DNA of 64,000 nucleotides from contig CBIHNF010000001.1 in the NCBI GenBank assembly GCA_966211335.1, forward strand, positions 62,001 to 126,000, written 5' to 3'. The notes under the pieces were generated by a model. The model was not told the DNA's origin. It did not search any database and saw nothing but the letters and a program-made list of their open reading frames with translations. The translations under genes and the position numbers were made by a program. The DNA comes from JAPWJZ01 sp966211335. Its GTDB lineage: Bacteria; Pseudomonadota; Alphaproteobacteria; Micavibrionales; UBA2020. Below are positions 35,487 to 44,906 of this stretch, one piece after another (position 1 is the stretch's first letter; each line of letters opens with the position of its first letter).

Positions 35487-35506
35487 CCCATAAGGATTAA
35501 AAAACC

Positions 35507-36244
35507 ATGTTCAATCTTTCCGGTAAAAAAGCGCTTGTCACGGGTGCCTCTGGCGGCATCGGCGGCGCGATTGCGAAGGCGCTGCATGCGCAAGGAGCCG
35601 ATGTGGGCCTCTCCGGCCGGAATGTGGAGGCGCTGGAAAAGCTGGCCGCCGAAATCGGCTCCCGCTGCTTCGTGCTGCCGGGCGACCTGAATACGGCGGA
35701 AGCGGCCGATGCGCTGATCAAATCAGCGGAAGAGAAAATGGGACAGGTGGATATCCTCGTCAACAACGCGGGCCTGACGAAAGACGGTTTGTTCATGCGC
35801 ATGAAGGATGACGACTGGCAGGTGGTACAGGATGTAAACCTGACCGCGCCCTTCCGCCTGATCCGCGCTGCGATCAAAGGCATGATGAAGCGCCGCTTCG
35901 GCCGCATCATCAACATCACCTCCGTCGTTGGCGTCACGGGCAACCCCGGGCAGGCGAACTATTGCGCTTCCAAAGCGGGCATGATCGGCATGAGCAAATC
36001 CATGGCGGCGGAAGTCGCCTCCCGCGGCATCACGGTCAACTGCGTCGCCCCCGGCTTCATCGCGACCGCGATGACGGAAGCGCTGAATGACGACCAGAAA
36101 GCCAAAATCAACGCGACCATCCCCGCCGGCGCCATGGGCACGCCCGAAGACATCGCGGCTTCTTGCGTCTACCTCGCCTCCGATGAAGGCAAATACGTCA
36201 CCGGCCAGACCATTCATGTGAATGGCGGCATGGCGATGATTTGA
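35507..36244 (+). CDS. fabG: 3-oxoacyl-ACP reductase FabG
   Basis: 245 residues, short-chain dehydrogenase. NADPH-binding TGASGGIGGAIAKAL, NNAGLTKDGLFMRM, catalytic Ser in INITSVVGVTGNPGQ and YCASKAG (Tyr and Lys) are intact, as is the C-terminal GQTIHVNGGMAMI. It reduces beta-ketoacyl-ACP. It follows the EamA gene by 20 bases and its stop overlaps the putative start of a small membrane protein. Confidence 0.95.
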   Translation: MFNLSGKKALVTGASGGIGGAIAKALHAQGADVGLSGRNVEALEKLAAEIGSRCFVLPGDLNTAEAADALIKSAEEKMGQVDILVNNAGLTKDGLFMRMKDDDWQVVQDVNLTAPFRLIRAAIKGMMKRRFGRIINITSVVGVTGNPGQANYCASKAGMIGMSKSMAAEVASRGITVNCVAPGFIATAMTEALNDDQKAKINATIPAGAMGTPEDIAASCVYLASDEGKYVTGQTIHVNGGMAMI

Positions 36245-36609
36245 GCTCATGGGAAGTGGCAAATCGCGCAGAAAAAATTGACGGCATTATACGAAGGTAC
36301 AATCTCTTTTTTGTAATTCTCGTTCTAACTGTTTATTCGTTCTGCCTTAGTGTTTTGCCCGTGTTCTTTAACTGGGCAAAGTCGATTGGCAGTATGTTGC
36401 CACCGCCTTTTCTGTTTTTCTGCAGCACCTTTGAGATAATTGGCCGTCATCCCTTGTTTTATCTTTCGGGATGCACTGCTTATTACGTTCTTTCAGTAAA
36501 AATCCTGAAGCCCAGCACCGCGACTATTGTGAATATTGCGCTGCTCGCCGTTTTTACACTAGCACTGCTGATCCTGAGCGGGCCGTTTCCCTCTCAGCTG
36601 CATGATTGA
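36241..36609 (+). CDS. Small membrane protein
   Basis: Up to 122 residues with three hydrophobic stretches (LFFVILVLTVYSFCLSVLPV and others). The TTG at 36241 overlaps the fabG stop; a GTG at 36256 is an alternative, and neither has a clear ribosome site. Base composition is AT-richer than fabG. No family is recognised. Confidence 0.45.
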   Translation: MSSWEVANRAEKIDGIIRRYNLFFVILVLTVYSFCLSVLPVFFNWAKSIGSMLPPPFLFFCSTFEIIGRHPLFYLSGCTAYYVLSVKILKPSTATIVNIALLAVFTLALLILSGPFPSQLHD

Positions 36610-36628
36610 GTGAAATTTGGGATAGATC

Positions 36629-36808
36629 TTAGTTCAGGTATCTGCGGACTTTGTCCGGCTCGGGGCCCATGAGTTCTACCGCTTCGATAAGCTCAGGCTG
36701 GGAGACGCCGAATTCTTCCATCCAGTAGTGGACGGCGTGGGCTTCTGCGAGGGAAATCTGGCCGTGGGTGCCGGTATAGAACGGTTGCTGGTTCATGACT
36801 TGGCTCAT
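36629..36808 (-). CDS. DUF3606-like small protein
   Basis: 59 residues encoded on the minus strand. The part ISLAEAHAVHYWMEEFGVSQ followed by PELIEAVELMGPEPDKVRRYL matches the DUF3606 pattern (an E/H-x-x-YW-x-x-x-x-GVS-x-x-x-L-x-x-AV core). No strong ribosome site precedes the ATG. Function unknown; this small family is common in alphaproteobacteria. Confidence 0.7.
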   Translation of the reverse strand: MSQVMNQQPFYTGTHGQISLAEAHAVHYWMEEFGVSQPELIEAVELMGPEPDKVRRYLN

Positions 36809-36941
36809 GCGTTGTTGCCGTTACCAGACTAACGGGGACCCAAAACTGGCGGTTCCTGTAACATCCTATAGTATTGATTAAATTGGAAAATATCAGCTCG
36901 GTCGCTCATTGTTGCAGCCTTTCATTTTGTTCCCAATTTTG

Positions 36942-36971
36942 TTGACATAACGCCAGAATCGCAATTATACT
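36942..36971 (+). promoter_or_regulatory. Promoter upstream of the 37105 gene
   Basis: Consensus -35 TTGACA, an 18-base spacer and -10 TATACT. The -35 is extended (TTGACATAACGCC) and resembles those at 37570 and 58519. A GANTC site lies in the spacer (36956). Confidence 0.65.
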
Positions 36972-37104
36972 TTGCCCTGCCGATGGTTACTCCGGCAGCG
37001 CGGTTTTGCCCCCTTTGGGGCTTATGTTTCTCGCCTGCCTCTTCAGCCCCGGTAAAACAGCCATGAACAACCCGCAACCCTTCATAACCTTGAAAGGATG
37101 ACGC

Positions 37105-37494
37105 ATGTCTGACGATACCTCGAATTTTAAATCCAATACCGGCATGGCGGAACTGGCCCTGTTCGCAGTGACCCTGTCGCTGGAAAAGCAAATGAAGGGC
37201 ATCCGCGAGGCGCGCACGGTGCTGGGGGCGACCTTCGGCGCGATCGTCAACGGACAGCGTATTCTGAAGGACATCAAATTCTGCGCGGAAGAAATGGGGC
37301 TTTCCATCCCGAAGGGGGAAGACTCCATCAAAACGCTGCAGCGACTTGTCGATGCCGCCGATGCCAGAGGCATTGATACCACCCGCATCAAGAAGACGAT
37401 GAAGGATGTCGTGGAGATCAATCGGCAGGTGGAAGGCAGCCGCGCCGGCCCCTATAAAACCATCCAGATCGCCCGCCGCCATTTCAACGGGTAA
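37105..37494 (+). CDS. Hypothetical soluble protein
   Basis: 129 residues; AAGGATGACGC precedes the ATG and a consensus promoter lies about 135 bases upstream. The sequence looks all-helical, with GMAELALFAVTLSLEKQM and KTMKDVVEINRQVEGS, and no signal peptide. It has no recognised domain. It is the only gene between the DUF3606-like gene and acpP. Confidence 0.65.
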   Translation: MSDDTSNFKSNTGMAELALFAVTLSLEKQMKGIREARTVLGATFGAIVNGQRILKDIKFCAEEMGLSIPKGEDSIKTLQRLVDAADARGIDTTRIKKTMKDVVEINRQVEGSRAGPYKTIQIARRHFNG

Positions 37495-37569
37495 ATTTGT
37501 ACCGAATTGAATCTAGGGCAGAATTCGGAACGGGGTGGAATTCCGCCATTCCTCGCACCAGCTTATTTC

Positions 37570-37598
37570 TTGACATAAGGCGCCAAAACCGCTTATGA
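37570..37598 (+). promoter_or_regulatory. Candidate acpP promoter
   Basis: TTGACA, 17-base spacer, TTATGA, about 119 bases before the acpP ATG. The -35 context is TTGACATAAGGCGCC, like two other promoters in this window. Confidence 0.5.
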
Positions 37599-37716
37599 CA
37601 AGGGCAGATTGGATGTTTGCAAACATGGAAACTGTGTGATAATTACACCCTCACCTGTAAAATGCAGCGCTAGAACATACGACCAAATATAACCTAACAC
37701 CGAACGAGGAAATGCA

Positions 37717-37959
37717 ATGAGCAACGTCAACGAACGCGTCAAGAAAATCGTGGTAGAGCACCTCGGAGTCGATGGCGCAAAAGTCACCGATAACGCCAGC
37801 TTTATCGACGATCTGGGCGCAGACAGCCTCGACACCGTCGAGCTGGTCATGGCATTTGAGGAAGAATTCGGCATCGAAATTCCCGATGACGCGGCTGAAA
37901 AAATCCAGACCGTGAAAGACGCAATCTCGTTCATCCAGCAGAACGCGAAAGCCGCTTAA
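37717..37959 (+). CDS. acpP: Acyl carrier protein
   Basis: 80 residues, acidic. The phosphopantetheine site is Ser37 in LGADSLDTVELVMAFEEEF. It carries growing acyl chains for FabD, FabG and FabF. GAGGAAATGCA precedes the ATG. It has its own promoter and a strong terminator, consistent with very high expression separate from fabF. Confidence 0.98.
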   Translation: MSNVNERVKKIVVEHLGVDGAKVTDNASFIDDLGADSLDTVELVMAFEEEFGIEIPDDAAEKIQTVKDAISFIQQNAKAA

Positions 37960-37978
37960 CATCGCCTGATACATTTGA

Positions 37979-38018
37979 AAAATGGCCCCTTCTTTTTAAA
38001 AAGACCGGGGCCATTTTT
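37979..38018 (+). terminator. Intrinsic terminator of acpP
   Basis: AATGGCCCC and GGGGCCATT pair around a loop of about 17 bases, followed by a T run. Confidence 0.85.
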
Positions 38019-38053
38019 CTTATCAGCCTTTTTACCAATTTTCGGAGTTTTCA

Positions 38054-39325
38054 ATGCGGCGCGTCGTCGTTACCGGCATGGGGATTGTCAGCCCGCTCGG
38101 CCTTGGCCTCGAGCATAACTGGCAGGCACTGACCAACAGCAAATCGGGCATCAGCCAGATCCACCTGTTCGACGCCTCCGACATTCCGTCCCGCATCGCG
38201 GGCCAGGTGCCGCGCGCGTCGGAAACCGCGACCGGCCCCAACGTCCTCGACCTCAATAAATACATCGAACATAAAGAGCAGAAGAAGATGGATGACTTCA
38301 TCCACTTCGGCTATGTCGCGGCGGTGGATGCCGTGGAAGATTCCGGCTGGAAGCCGATCGACCATGAAGACCAGTGCCGCACCGGCGTGCTGATCGGCTC
38401 CGGCATCGGCGGCCTCACCAATATTCAAGACACTTCCATCATGATGCAGGAAAAGGGCACGCGCCGCATATCGCCGTTCTTCATCCCCTCCTCCCTCATC
38501 AACCTGATTTCGGGTCAGGTTTCCATCCGCTACGGCTTCAAGGGGCCGAACCATGCGGTGGTCACGGCCTGCGCGACCGGCACCCATGCGATTGGTGACG
38601 CTGCGCGCCTGATCGCTTTTGATGATGCCGATGTGATGGTGGCGGGCGGCGCGGAAGCCGCCATTTGCCGCGTCGGCGTTGCGGGCTTTGCCGCCTGCCG
38701 CGCCCTATCGACTGGTTATAACGACACGCCCGAAAAAGCATCCCGCCCGTTCGACAAAAACCGCGACGGCTTCGTGATTGGCGAAGGCGCCGGTGTTGTG
38801 GTGCTGGAAGAATATGAGCACGCCAAGAAACGCGGCGCGAAAATTTACGCGGAAGTGATTGGCTATGGCCTGTCGGGCGATGCCTATCACGTCACATCGC
38901 CCTCCGAAGACGGCGACGGCGGTTTCCGCGCCATGAAGGCGGCGCTGAAACGCGCCAATATTTCGCCGGATCAGGTTGATTACATCAACGCGCATGGCAC
39001 CTCGACCCCGCTGGGTGACGACATTGAACTTGGCGCGGTGAAGCGCATGTTTGGCGATGCGCTTAAAAAGACCAGCATTTCCTCCACCAAATCCGCCATC
39101 GGTCACCTGCTCGGCGCGGCGGGGGCGGTGGAAGCGATCTTCAGCGTGAAGGCGATCGAGACCGGCGTTGTGCCGCCGACCTTGAACCTCGATGACCCGA
39201 CCGATGTGGCGGCGGGGCTTGATCTTGTGCCGCATACCGCAAAGCAGCGCAAAGTCGATATTGCCCTCTCCAACTCCTTCGGCTTCGGCGGCACCAACGC
39301 GACGCTGATTTTCAAGAAAGTCTAA
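38054..39325 (+). CDS. fabF: Beta-ketoacyl-ACP synthase II (FabF)
   Basis: 423 residues. The nucleophile Cys173 is in VVTACATGTHAIG; the two histidines lie in NAHGTSTPLGD and SAIGHLLGAAG, giving the C-H-H triad of elongating ketosynthases. It condenses malonyl-ACP with acyl-ACP. It is followed after three bases by mltG, an alphaproteobacterial order that ties lipid and murein synthesis. Confidence 0.96.
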   Translation: MRRVVVTGMGIVSPLGLGLEHNWQALTNSKSGISQIHLFDASDIPSRIAGQVPRASETATGPNVLDLNKYIEHKEQKKMDDFIHFGYVAAVDAVEDSGWKPIDHEDQCRTGVLIGSGIGGLTNIQDTSIMMQEKGTRRISPFFIPSSLINLISGQVSIRYGFKGPNHAVVTACATGTHAIGDAARLIAFDDADVMVAGGAEAAICRVGVAGFAACRALSTGYNDTPEKASRPFDKNRDGFVIGEGAGVVVLEEYEHAKKRGAKIYAEVIGYGLSGDAYHVTSPSEDGDGGFRAMKAALKRANISPDQVDYINAHGTSTPLGDDIELGAVKRMFGDALKKTSISSTKSAIGHLLGAAGAVEAIFSVKAIETGVVPPTLNLDDPTDVAAGLDLVPHTAKQRKVDIALSNSFGFGGTNATLIFKKV

Positions 39326-39328
39326 ATC

Positions 39329-40315
39329 TTGGCAAAATTCCTGAAATCGCTTTTCGCCCTGCTGCTTCTTGGCGGCATTGGCGCGCTTATCCTTGTCTGG
39401 CTCTATGCCAATATGCAGCTGCCCAAAGACGGCCCGCTGCAAAAAGACGCGCTGGTGCTGATCGACGCTGGATCCTCCACCCAAAAAATTTCCGACACGC
39501 TGCTGGCGGCCGGCGCGATTGATACGCCCTGGTTGTTCCGCTACGGCGCCTACATGAAAAAACAGGAAGGCCCCTTAAAGGCTGGCGAATACGATATCAA
39601 AGCGCATTCCAGTATTGCCGCGATTATCGCGCAGCTGCAGTCCGGCAAAGTGTACCAGCACCAGCTGACGATTCCGGAAGGCCTTACGTCCTTCGAGATT
39701 ATCACCCTCATCAACAACGCGCCTGCGATGTCGGGCGGGCTTGAAACCATTCCGGCGGAAGGCACGCTGCTGCCCGAAACCTATAACTACACATACGGCG
39801 AAAACCGCTCGACGCTCGTCAACCGCATGGCGGAGAATATGAAGAAGACGCTTGCGGCACTGTGGAAAGACCACGACAGCGGCATCCTGCTAAAGACGCC
39901 GCAGGAAGCAGTTACCCTCGCCTCCATCGTCGAAAAAGAAACCGCACTGCCGGCGGAGCGCCCGCGCATTGCCGGCGTTTTCATGAACCGCCTCAAGGCC
40001 CCCATGCCGCTGCAGTCCGATCCCACCGTGATTTATGCGGTGACGATGGGCAAGATGAAGCTTGACCGTTCCATCACCCGCAACGACCTTGAAATGCAGT
40101 CGCCCTATAACACCTATCAGGTCACAGGCCTGCCGCCGGGGCCGATTGCGAATCCCGGCAAGGCATCGCTCAATGCCGTCATGCATCCTGAAGCGAATCA
40201 ATATTTCTTCTTCGTGGCGGACGGAACAGGCGGTCATGCCTTTGCCAAAACGAATGACGAACATGCCGCCAATGTCGCCAAATGGCGCGCGCTGATACAG
40301 CAAAAAAAGAAGTAA
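39329..40315 (+). CDS. mltG: Endolytic murein transglycosylase MltG
   Basis: 328 residues from a TTG three bases after the fabF stop. One N-terminal helix (SLFALLLLGGIGALILVWLY) anchors it. A LysM-like subdomain comes next, then the YceG core with EGTLLPETYNYTYG, the catalytic Glu in VEKETALPAERPRIA and QSPYNTYQVTGLPPGPIANPG. It cuts nascent glycan strands at the membrane and so sets their length. Confidence 0.94.
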   Translation: MAKFLKSLFALLLLGGIGALILVWLYANMQLPKDGPLQKDALVLIDAGSSTQKISDTLLAAGAIDTPWLFRYGAYMKKQEGPLKAGEYDIKAHSSIAAIIAQLQSGKVYQHQLTIPEGLTSFEIITLINNAPAMSGGLETIPAEGTLLPETYNYTYGENRSTLVNRMAENMKKTLAALWKDHDSGILLKTPQEAVTLASIVEKETALPAERPRIAGVFMNRLKAPMPLQSDPTVIYAVTMGKMKLDRSITRNDLEMQSPYNTYQVTGLPPGPIANPGKASLNAVMHPEANQYFFFVADGTGGHAFAKTNDEHAANVAKWRALIQQKKK

Positions 40316-40384
40316 TTCGGCTATATATTTAAGGTGTTAGCGGGCTTACCAATCCGTTAAGGCTTTTCTGTTAGCATATTCCTT

Positions 40385-40996
40385 ATGACCCAGAAGCACC
40401 GTGCCGATAGCAACCAGATCGACCCCAACCTGCTGAAGGGTGAAAGCCCGTTCCGCAACCAGCTGCTGATTGCCATGCCGGGCATGGATCAGGGTTTTTT
40501 CCACCGCAGCGTCGTCTACCTGTGCGCGCATTCCGATGCGGGGGCGATGGGCATCGTCATCAACCAAAAATTGCCCGACATTGATTTCAAGGATTTGCTG
40601 GCGCAACTGTCATTGCCGAAATCGGAACTGCTGATGCAGCCCATCGTGCATTTCGGCGGGCCGGTGGAAACGGGCCGCGGCTTCGTGCTGCATTCGACCG
40701 ATTTCATGCGCGACGACACCGTGCGCATCAACGACCGCATGGCGATTACCGGCACGATAGATATTCTGCGCGCGCTTGCCGAAGGCCGCGGGCCGGAGCG
40801 CAGCATTTTCGCGCTCGGCTATGCCGGCTGGGGGCCGGGGCAGCTGGAAGACGAACTCCGCAACAACGCCTGGCTGACCATGCCCGCCGATGATGAAGTG
40901 ATGTTTGAAACCGCGCTCGGCCGCAAATGGGACGTCGCCATGTCCCGCATCGGCGTCAGTCCGCTGACCCTGTCGATGGACGCGGGCCACGCTTAA
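40385..40996 (+). CDS. YqgE/AlgH family protein
   Basis: 203 residues. The DUF179 pattern is clear: LLIAMPGMDQGFFHRSVVYL, DAGAMGIVINQKLP, HFGGPVETGRGFVLHS and GYAGWGPGQLEDELRNNAWL. The family's role is unknown despite early links to alginate regulation. There is no Shine-Dalgarno sequence before the ATG. It sits between mltG and a divergent acetyltransferase. Confidence 0.92.
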   Translation: MTQKHRADSNQIDPNLLKGESPFRNQLLIAMPGMDQGFFHRSVVYLCAHSDAGAMGIVINQKLPDIDFKDLLAQLSLPKSELLMQPIVHFGGPVETGRGFVLHSTDFMRDDTVRINDRMAITGTIDILRALAEGRGPERSIFALGYAGWGPGQLEDELRNNAWLTMPADDEVMFETALGRKWDVAMSRIGVSPLTLSMDAGHA

Positions 40997-40999
40997 AGT

Positions 41000-41602
41000 T
41001 TAAAAAGCCCCTAGTGAAATAAACTCATCCGCAATCAGTGAATACATCTGGTGATCGCGCCACTGGCCGTCGATGCGGATAAATTTGCGCGCGAGGCCCT
41101 CCGGCTTGAAGCCGCAGTTGGTGAGGACTTTCTGGCTGGCGGTATTTTCCGGCAGCGTGCCGGCCTGAATGCGGTGAAGGCGCAGCGCGGAAAAGCCAAA
41201 GCCCGCCGCCAGCAGCACCGCTTCCGTCATGAAGCCCTGTCTGGTTTCCGCCTTGTCGAGCCAGTAGCCCATGGTCGCCATCTGCCCCGCGCCGCGCACG
41301 ATGTTGTTGAGGGTGAGGCCGCCGATCAGCGCGTCGGTATCCTGCCGGAAGATGAAGAAGGTATAGGCAATGTCATCTTTCCAGTCTTCGAGATAGCAAG
41401 GCAGGCGCTGCATATAGCCTTCGCGTGAAATATTGACCATGGCGCCGGCGGGGCTCCAGGGTTTCAGGAAGGATTCATTGCGGGCGCGCACGGCGACCCA
41501 TGCTTTCGCATCGCCCTTTTCCGGCGCGCGCATGTAAATACGCTCGCCATTAAGGCGTTGCGGCACGGGCGGCTGGGCGGTTTTAAACAGGTTGAGAACC
41601 AT
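41000..41602 (-). CDS. RimJ/RimL-type GNAT N-acetyltransferase
   Basis: 200 residues with GNAT motifs: LIGGLTLNNIVRGAGQMATM, YWLDKAETRQGFMTEAV (acetyl-CoA site) and GFSALRLHRIQAGTLPENTAS. This layout is that of RimJ/RimL enzymes that acetylate protein N-termini, such as ribosomal S5 or L7/L12. GAGG lies before the ATG. It converges on YqgE. Confidence 0.88.
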   Translation of the reverse strand: MVLNLFKTAQPPVPQRLNGERIYMRAPEKGDAKAWVAVRARNESFLKPWSPAGAMVNISREGYMQRLPCYLEDWKDDIAYTFFIFRQDTDALIGGLTLNNIVRGAGQMATMGYWLDKAETRQGFMTEAVLLAAGFGFSALRLHRIQAGTLPENTASQKVLTNCGFKPEGLARKFIRIDGQWRDHQMYSLIADEFISLGAF

Positions 41603-41681
41603 GGTGACCTCGGCATATGCGCCTAAAAATAACTGTTATTCAGGATTATATCTTCTATATTGGGGGTCAAGAAGGGGCTTT

Positions 41682-42977
41682 ATGACCATGCGCAACCAGA
41701 CATCCACCATAATCCTGACCTGCCTGCTGGCGCTTGCCATCCAGACTCCGGTAAATGCCGCCGCGATTGTGCAGCCGGCAGTCAAGCATGTCGGGAAACC
41801 GGCCCCGAAGCCCGCCGCCAAAGCGCCCGTAAAGGCCGCGCCAAAGCCCGCAGCAGCCCCCAAAGCCCCCGCCGCCCATATCCCTGCCCCGCCGCACGGC
41901 AACATGGCCCATCCGCTGGCTGCCAAGGAAGGCAAGGACGGCCCGCTGCCGGTCAAGAACATCGATGAAGGCGCGGATTTACCGGATTACCCGGCCGGCG
42001 CCAGAATCTCCATCGGCCAGCTGCAGGACTACCAGACGGGCGAGGAAGATACCTTCCTCGATATCGCCCGCCACTTCGGTCTTGGCTATGTGGAACTGCG
42101 CGCCGCCAACCCCGGCATCGACCCCTGGGCACCGCTGCCAGGCACGGAGATGACGATCCCCACCTTCAAGCTGCTGCCGCGCGCGCCGCAGCAGGGCATT
42201 GTCGTCAACCTTGGCGAAATGCGCCTCTATTATTTCTACGAGCAGGGCAAAGCCCCTTACACCTTCCCGCTCGGCATCGGCTCGGAAGGACTGGATACGC
42301 CGACCGGCACGACCAGCATCGTCCGCAAGGTCGCGGGGCCCGAATGGCACCCGACCGACCGCATGAAACAGATCAAGCCCTGGCTGCCCTCGACCGTCGG
42401 CGCAGGTCCATCCAACCCGCTGGGCACCCATGCCATGTACCTGGGCTGGCCGACCTTCCTCATTCACGGCTCCAACAAGCCCTGGGGCATTGGCCGCCGC
42501 GTGTCATCCGGCTGCATGCGCATGTACCCGGAAGATATCATCCGCGTGTTTGACATGGTGCCGGTCGGCACGCGCGTCACCGTCGTCGACCAGCCGATTA
42601 AAATCGGCTGGCTGAATGACGGCCTCTACCTTGAAGCCAACCCGTCCAAGACGCAGAGCAATGAAATTGAAATGGACGGCCGCCAGACCGTAACGCCGAT
42701 GACCGATAATATCCGCCGCATGATTACCCATGCGGCAGGAGCCGGCGCGGAAAACCGCATTGACTGGTCGGCGGCGGAGCGCGCCATTCACGACCGCAGC
42801 GGCATTCCCGTGCTGATCGCGCCGGCGGAAGGCAAATCCATGCCGGTCGCATCTGGGTCCAGAAAGAAAGACGCGCCGAAGAAAGAAACCATTATTGAAG
42901 GCCGCGAGAAGTTCTACACCGGACAAGGTCGCCTGCGCGCCGCGCCGGGTGATGCGTCCAGCTTCAACGACAATTAA
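41682..42977 (+). CDS. L,D-transpeptidase with LysM-like domain
   Basis: 431 residues from the ATG at 41682 (AAGGGG six bases upstream) with a signal peptide ending VNA. A long Ala/Pro/Lys linker (about 30-85) precedes a LysM-like domain (DYQTGEEDTFLDIARHFGLG; PGTEMTIPT) and a YkuD domain with HGSNKPWGIGRRVSSGCMRM, the catalytic cysteine near residue 278. It makes 3-3 crosslinks in murein or links proteins to it. A terminator follows. Confidence 0.93.
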   Translation: MTMRNQTSTIILTCLLALAIQTPVNAAAIVQPAVKHVGKPAPKPAAKAPVKAAPKPAAAPKAPAAHIPAPPHGNMAHPLAAKEGKDGPLPVKNIDEGADLPDYPAGARISIGQLQDYQTGEEDTFLDIARHFGLGYVELRAANPGIDPWAPLPGTEMTIPTFKLLPRAPQQGIVVNLGEMRLYYFYEQGKAPYTFPLGIGSEGLDTPTGTTSIVRKVAGPEWHPTDRMKQIKPWLPSTVGAGPSNPLGTHAMYLGWPTFLIHGSNKPWGIGRRVSSGCMRMYPEDIIRVFDMVPVGTRVTVVDQPIKIGWLNDGLYLEANPSKTQSNEIEMDGRQTVTPMTDNIRRMITHAAGAGAENRIDWSAAERAIHDRSGIPVLIAPAEGKSMPVASGSRKKDAPKKETIIEGREKFYTGQGRLRAAPGDASSFNDN

Positions 42978-43015
42978 GTCACTGCCGATAAGTCACACAG
43001 GAAAAACACGCAAAG

Positions 43016-43052
43016 AAAAACCGCGCCGGAGAAATCTCCTGGCGCGGTTTTT
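43016..43052 (+). terminator. Intrinsic terminator of the L,D-transpeptidase gene
   Basis: AAAAACCGCGCC pairs with GGCGCGGTTTTT across a loop that itself contains GGAGAAATCTCC. Confidence 0.9.
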
Positions 43053-43082
43053 ACTATTTCCTTCGAGATGAAGGAAAAAGGC

Positions 43083-43265
43083 TTACTTGTGCAGCGAGTG
43101 GCTCATTGCACGGTCAGCTTTGTGCTCGACTTTCGTCTGCTCAACGGTGCCTTCGCCGGCCGTACGGCCGCCGGACATCGGGGTCCAGGTGCCAGAGTTG
43201 CTGCCGGAGCAAGCTGCGAGGCCGAGAACTGCGACGAGAGAAAGTGCCAGGATAGAACGTTTCAT
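43083..43265 (-). CDS. Small lipoprotein
   Basis: 60 residues. The signal peptide ends in the lipobox LAAC (Cys19). The mature part is only about 42 residues: Ser/Gly-rich, then charged and histidine-containing (KVEHKADRAMSHSLHK). AGAGGAAACAAAAT precedes the ATG. It resembles small alphaproteobacterial entericidin-like or cell-wall lipoproteins in size, but no family is certain. Confidence 0.75.
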   Translation of the reverse strand: MKRSILALSLVAVLGLAACSGSNSGTWTPMSGGRTAGEGTVEQTKVEHKADRAMSHSLHK

Positions 43266-43412
43266 TATTTTGTTTCCTCTAATAGTTTTGCCCCCTGTAC
43301 GGAGGGCAGTTTACAACGTTGTAACACCTAAGTTTATTACTACAGATATATTGCAGAGTCTATGAACTTAGCCTTGCAAATAATAGAGAAAATGCCCGAT
43401 TTTGGCCTGAAT

Positions 43413-44795
43413 TCAGAACTTCTGGAGGGCCTGTATTTTTCGGAAGTAGGCATCGATGCCATCCGTGATTGCGGAGGCGATACGTGCCTGAAATGCCGAT
43501 GTAGACAGGAGTTTTGCCTCTTCGGGGTTCGATAAAAAGCCTGTCTCTATCAGCACCGAAGGGATGTCCGGAGCCTTCAAAACAGCGAAGCCGGCAGCCC
43601 TGTGGGAATTTGGCAACAGTAATACACTATTGTTGCCGAAGGACTGTTCGAGGAAGCGGGAGAGCAGTTTCGACTCATTCATTTTTTCGCGCATGGCGAG
43701 GTCGAGGAGAATCCCCGCCACATCCGAATTCTCCTGCGCCAGATCAACCCCGGCGACGACGCCGGAATTGTTCTCCTGCTCGGCAAGGCGTGCGGTTTCA
43801 TTGTCCGACGCATTCTGGGACAGCGTGTAAATAGATGCCCCGCGCACGTTGGAGCGGGAAATTTTATCGGCATGGATAGAGACGAAAAGGTCGCCCTTCA
43901 CGCGGCGTGAAATATCCACGCGTTCGCGCAGCTTGATGTAAACGTCCTTGCCGCGCGTCAGTACGACGCGATAGCGGCCGGTTTCAACAAGGGCACGTTC
44001 GAGAGCTTTTGCGATCTGCAGCGTGATGAATTTTTCCGTGATGCCGCAGCAGCCGGCGGCGCCGGGGTCTTCGCCGCCGTGCCCCGCATCAATGACGATG
44101 GTATATTTCTTCACGTTCTCCTGAATGGGATGCAGCGTGAGCGGCGCGGGATTCAAGGTTTTACGGGCATATTTCGCGCTTCCCGGCGGCTGGTAGACGC
44201 CGTTTTTCAAGGGGGATGTGGCCGCATTGGCATCCGGCACGGCGCTGTCGCGCACAATATTGTTCTGCATGGCGGAGAAACCGACGCCGCCCGTCGCTGC
44301 CAAAGCGCCGGAACCTTTCAGGTCACGGTTGCCGAACACAAGGCCCTGCTGCGACTTGAACAGGTTGTCGGAGGCTGGCATGACATCGAGCACGATGCGG
44401 TTTTTTTCAAAATCCGATTTCGGCAGTGTGAAGGCGCCGGTGATGACGGCGGGGCGGGAAAGGTCAAAGATGACACGCGTCAGCCCGTCTTCCAGCACGC
44501 CGCTGCGGTAGGATTTCAGCAAACCGCCGTTATTGAGCAGGGCGGATTTGGGCGCATGCCAGCGCGCGGTGTCAAAATCGATGGCGATTCTGGCGGGGTT
44601 ATCCATGTGGAAGGCGCGGAAATCCGCCTTCTTCTGCAGGTCAAAGACAATGCGGGCGCCGGTGCTGGTCTTGCCGGTGCGCACGGCTTCCACCGATTGC
44701 AGGGCGATATCGGCGGAGGACACGGGTTTTGGCGCGCCAGTCAGCAGCAGGGCGATCAGCGGCAGACATATGAAAAACCAGCGACTCAGGCGCAA
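43413..44795 (-). CDS. N-acetylmuramoyl-L-alanine amidase (AmiC type)
   Basis: 460 residues. The TTG at 44795 has AAGGGA eight bases upstream and gives a compact signal peptide; a GTG at 44834 would add 13 residues. An AMIN domain (about 30-130, targets septal murein) and a linker precede the amidase_3 domain: VIDAGHGGEDPGA (zinc ligand His, Glu), FVSIHADKI and VLIETGFLSNPEEAK with the catalytic Glu. It cleaves the stem peptide from murein during division. Confidence 0.93.
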   Translation of the reverse strand: MRLSRWFFICLPLIALLLTGAPKPVSSADIALQSVEAVRTGKTSTGARIVFDLQKKADFRAFHMDNPARIAIDFDTARWHAPKSALLNNGGLLKSYRSGVLEDGLTRVIFDLSRPAVITGAFTLPKSDFEKNRIVLDVMPASDNLFKSQQGLVFGNRDLKGSGALAATGGVGFSAMQNNIVRDSAVPDANAATSPLKNGVYQPPGSAKYARKTLNPAPLTLHPIQENVKKYTIVIDAGHGGEDPGAAGCCGITEKFITLQIAKALERALVETGRYRVVLTRGKDVYIKLRERVDISRRVKGDLFVSIHADKISRSNVRGASIYTLSQNASDNETARLAEQENNSGVVAGVDLAQENSDVAGILLDLAMREKMNESKLLSRFLEQSFGNNSVLLLPNSHRAAGFAVLKAPDIPSVLIETGFLSNPEEAKLLSTSAFQARIASAITDGIDAYFRKIQALQKF

Positions 44796-44906
44796 CCGTT
44801 TAATCCCTTGAAAACCAAAGCATTCCCTATTCACTATAGCCCTGCGCCGCGCGCTTCACAATAAATAACGTGATTCCAGCAGCTTAAGGGCCGCGCAAAT
44901 AAAGCA

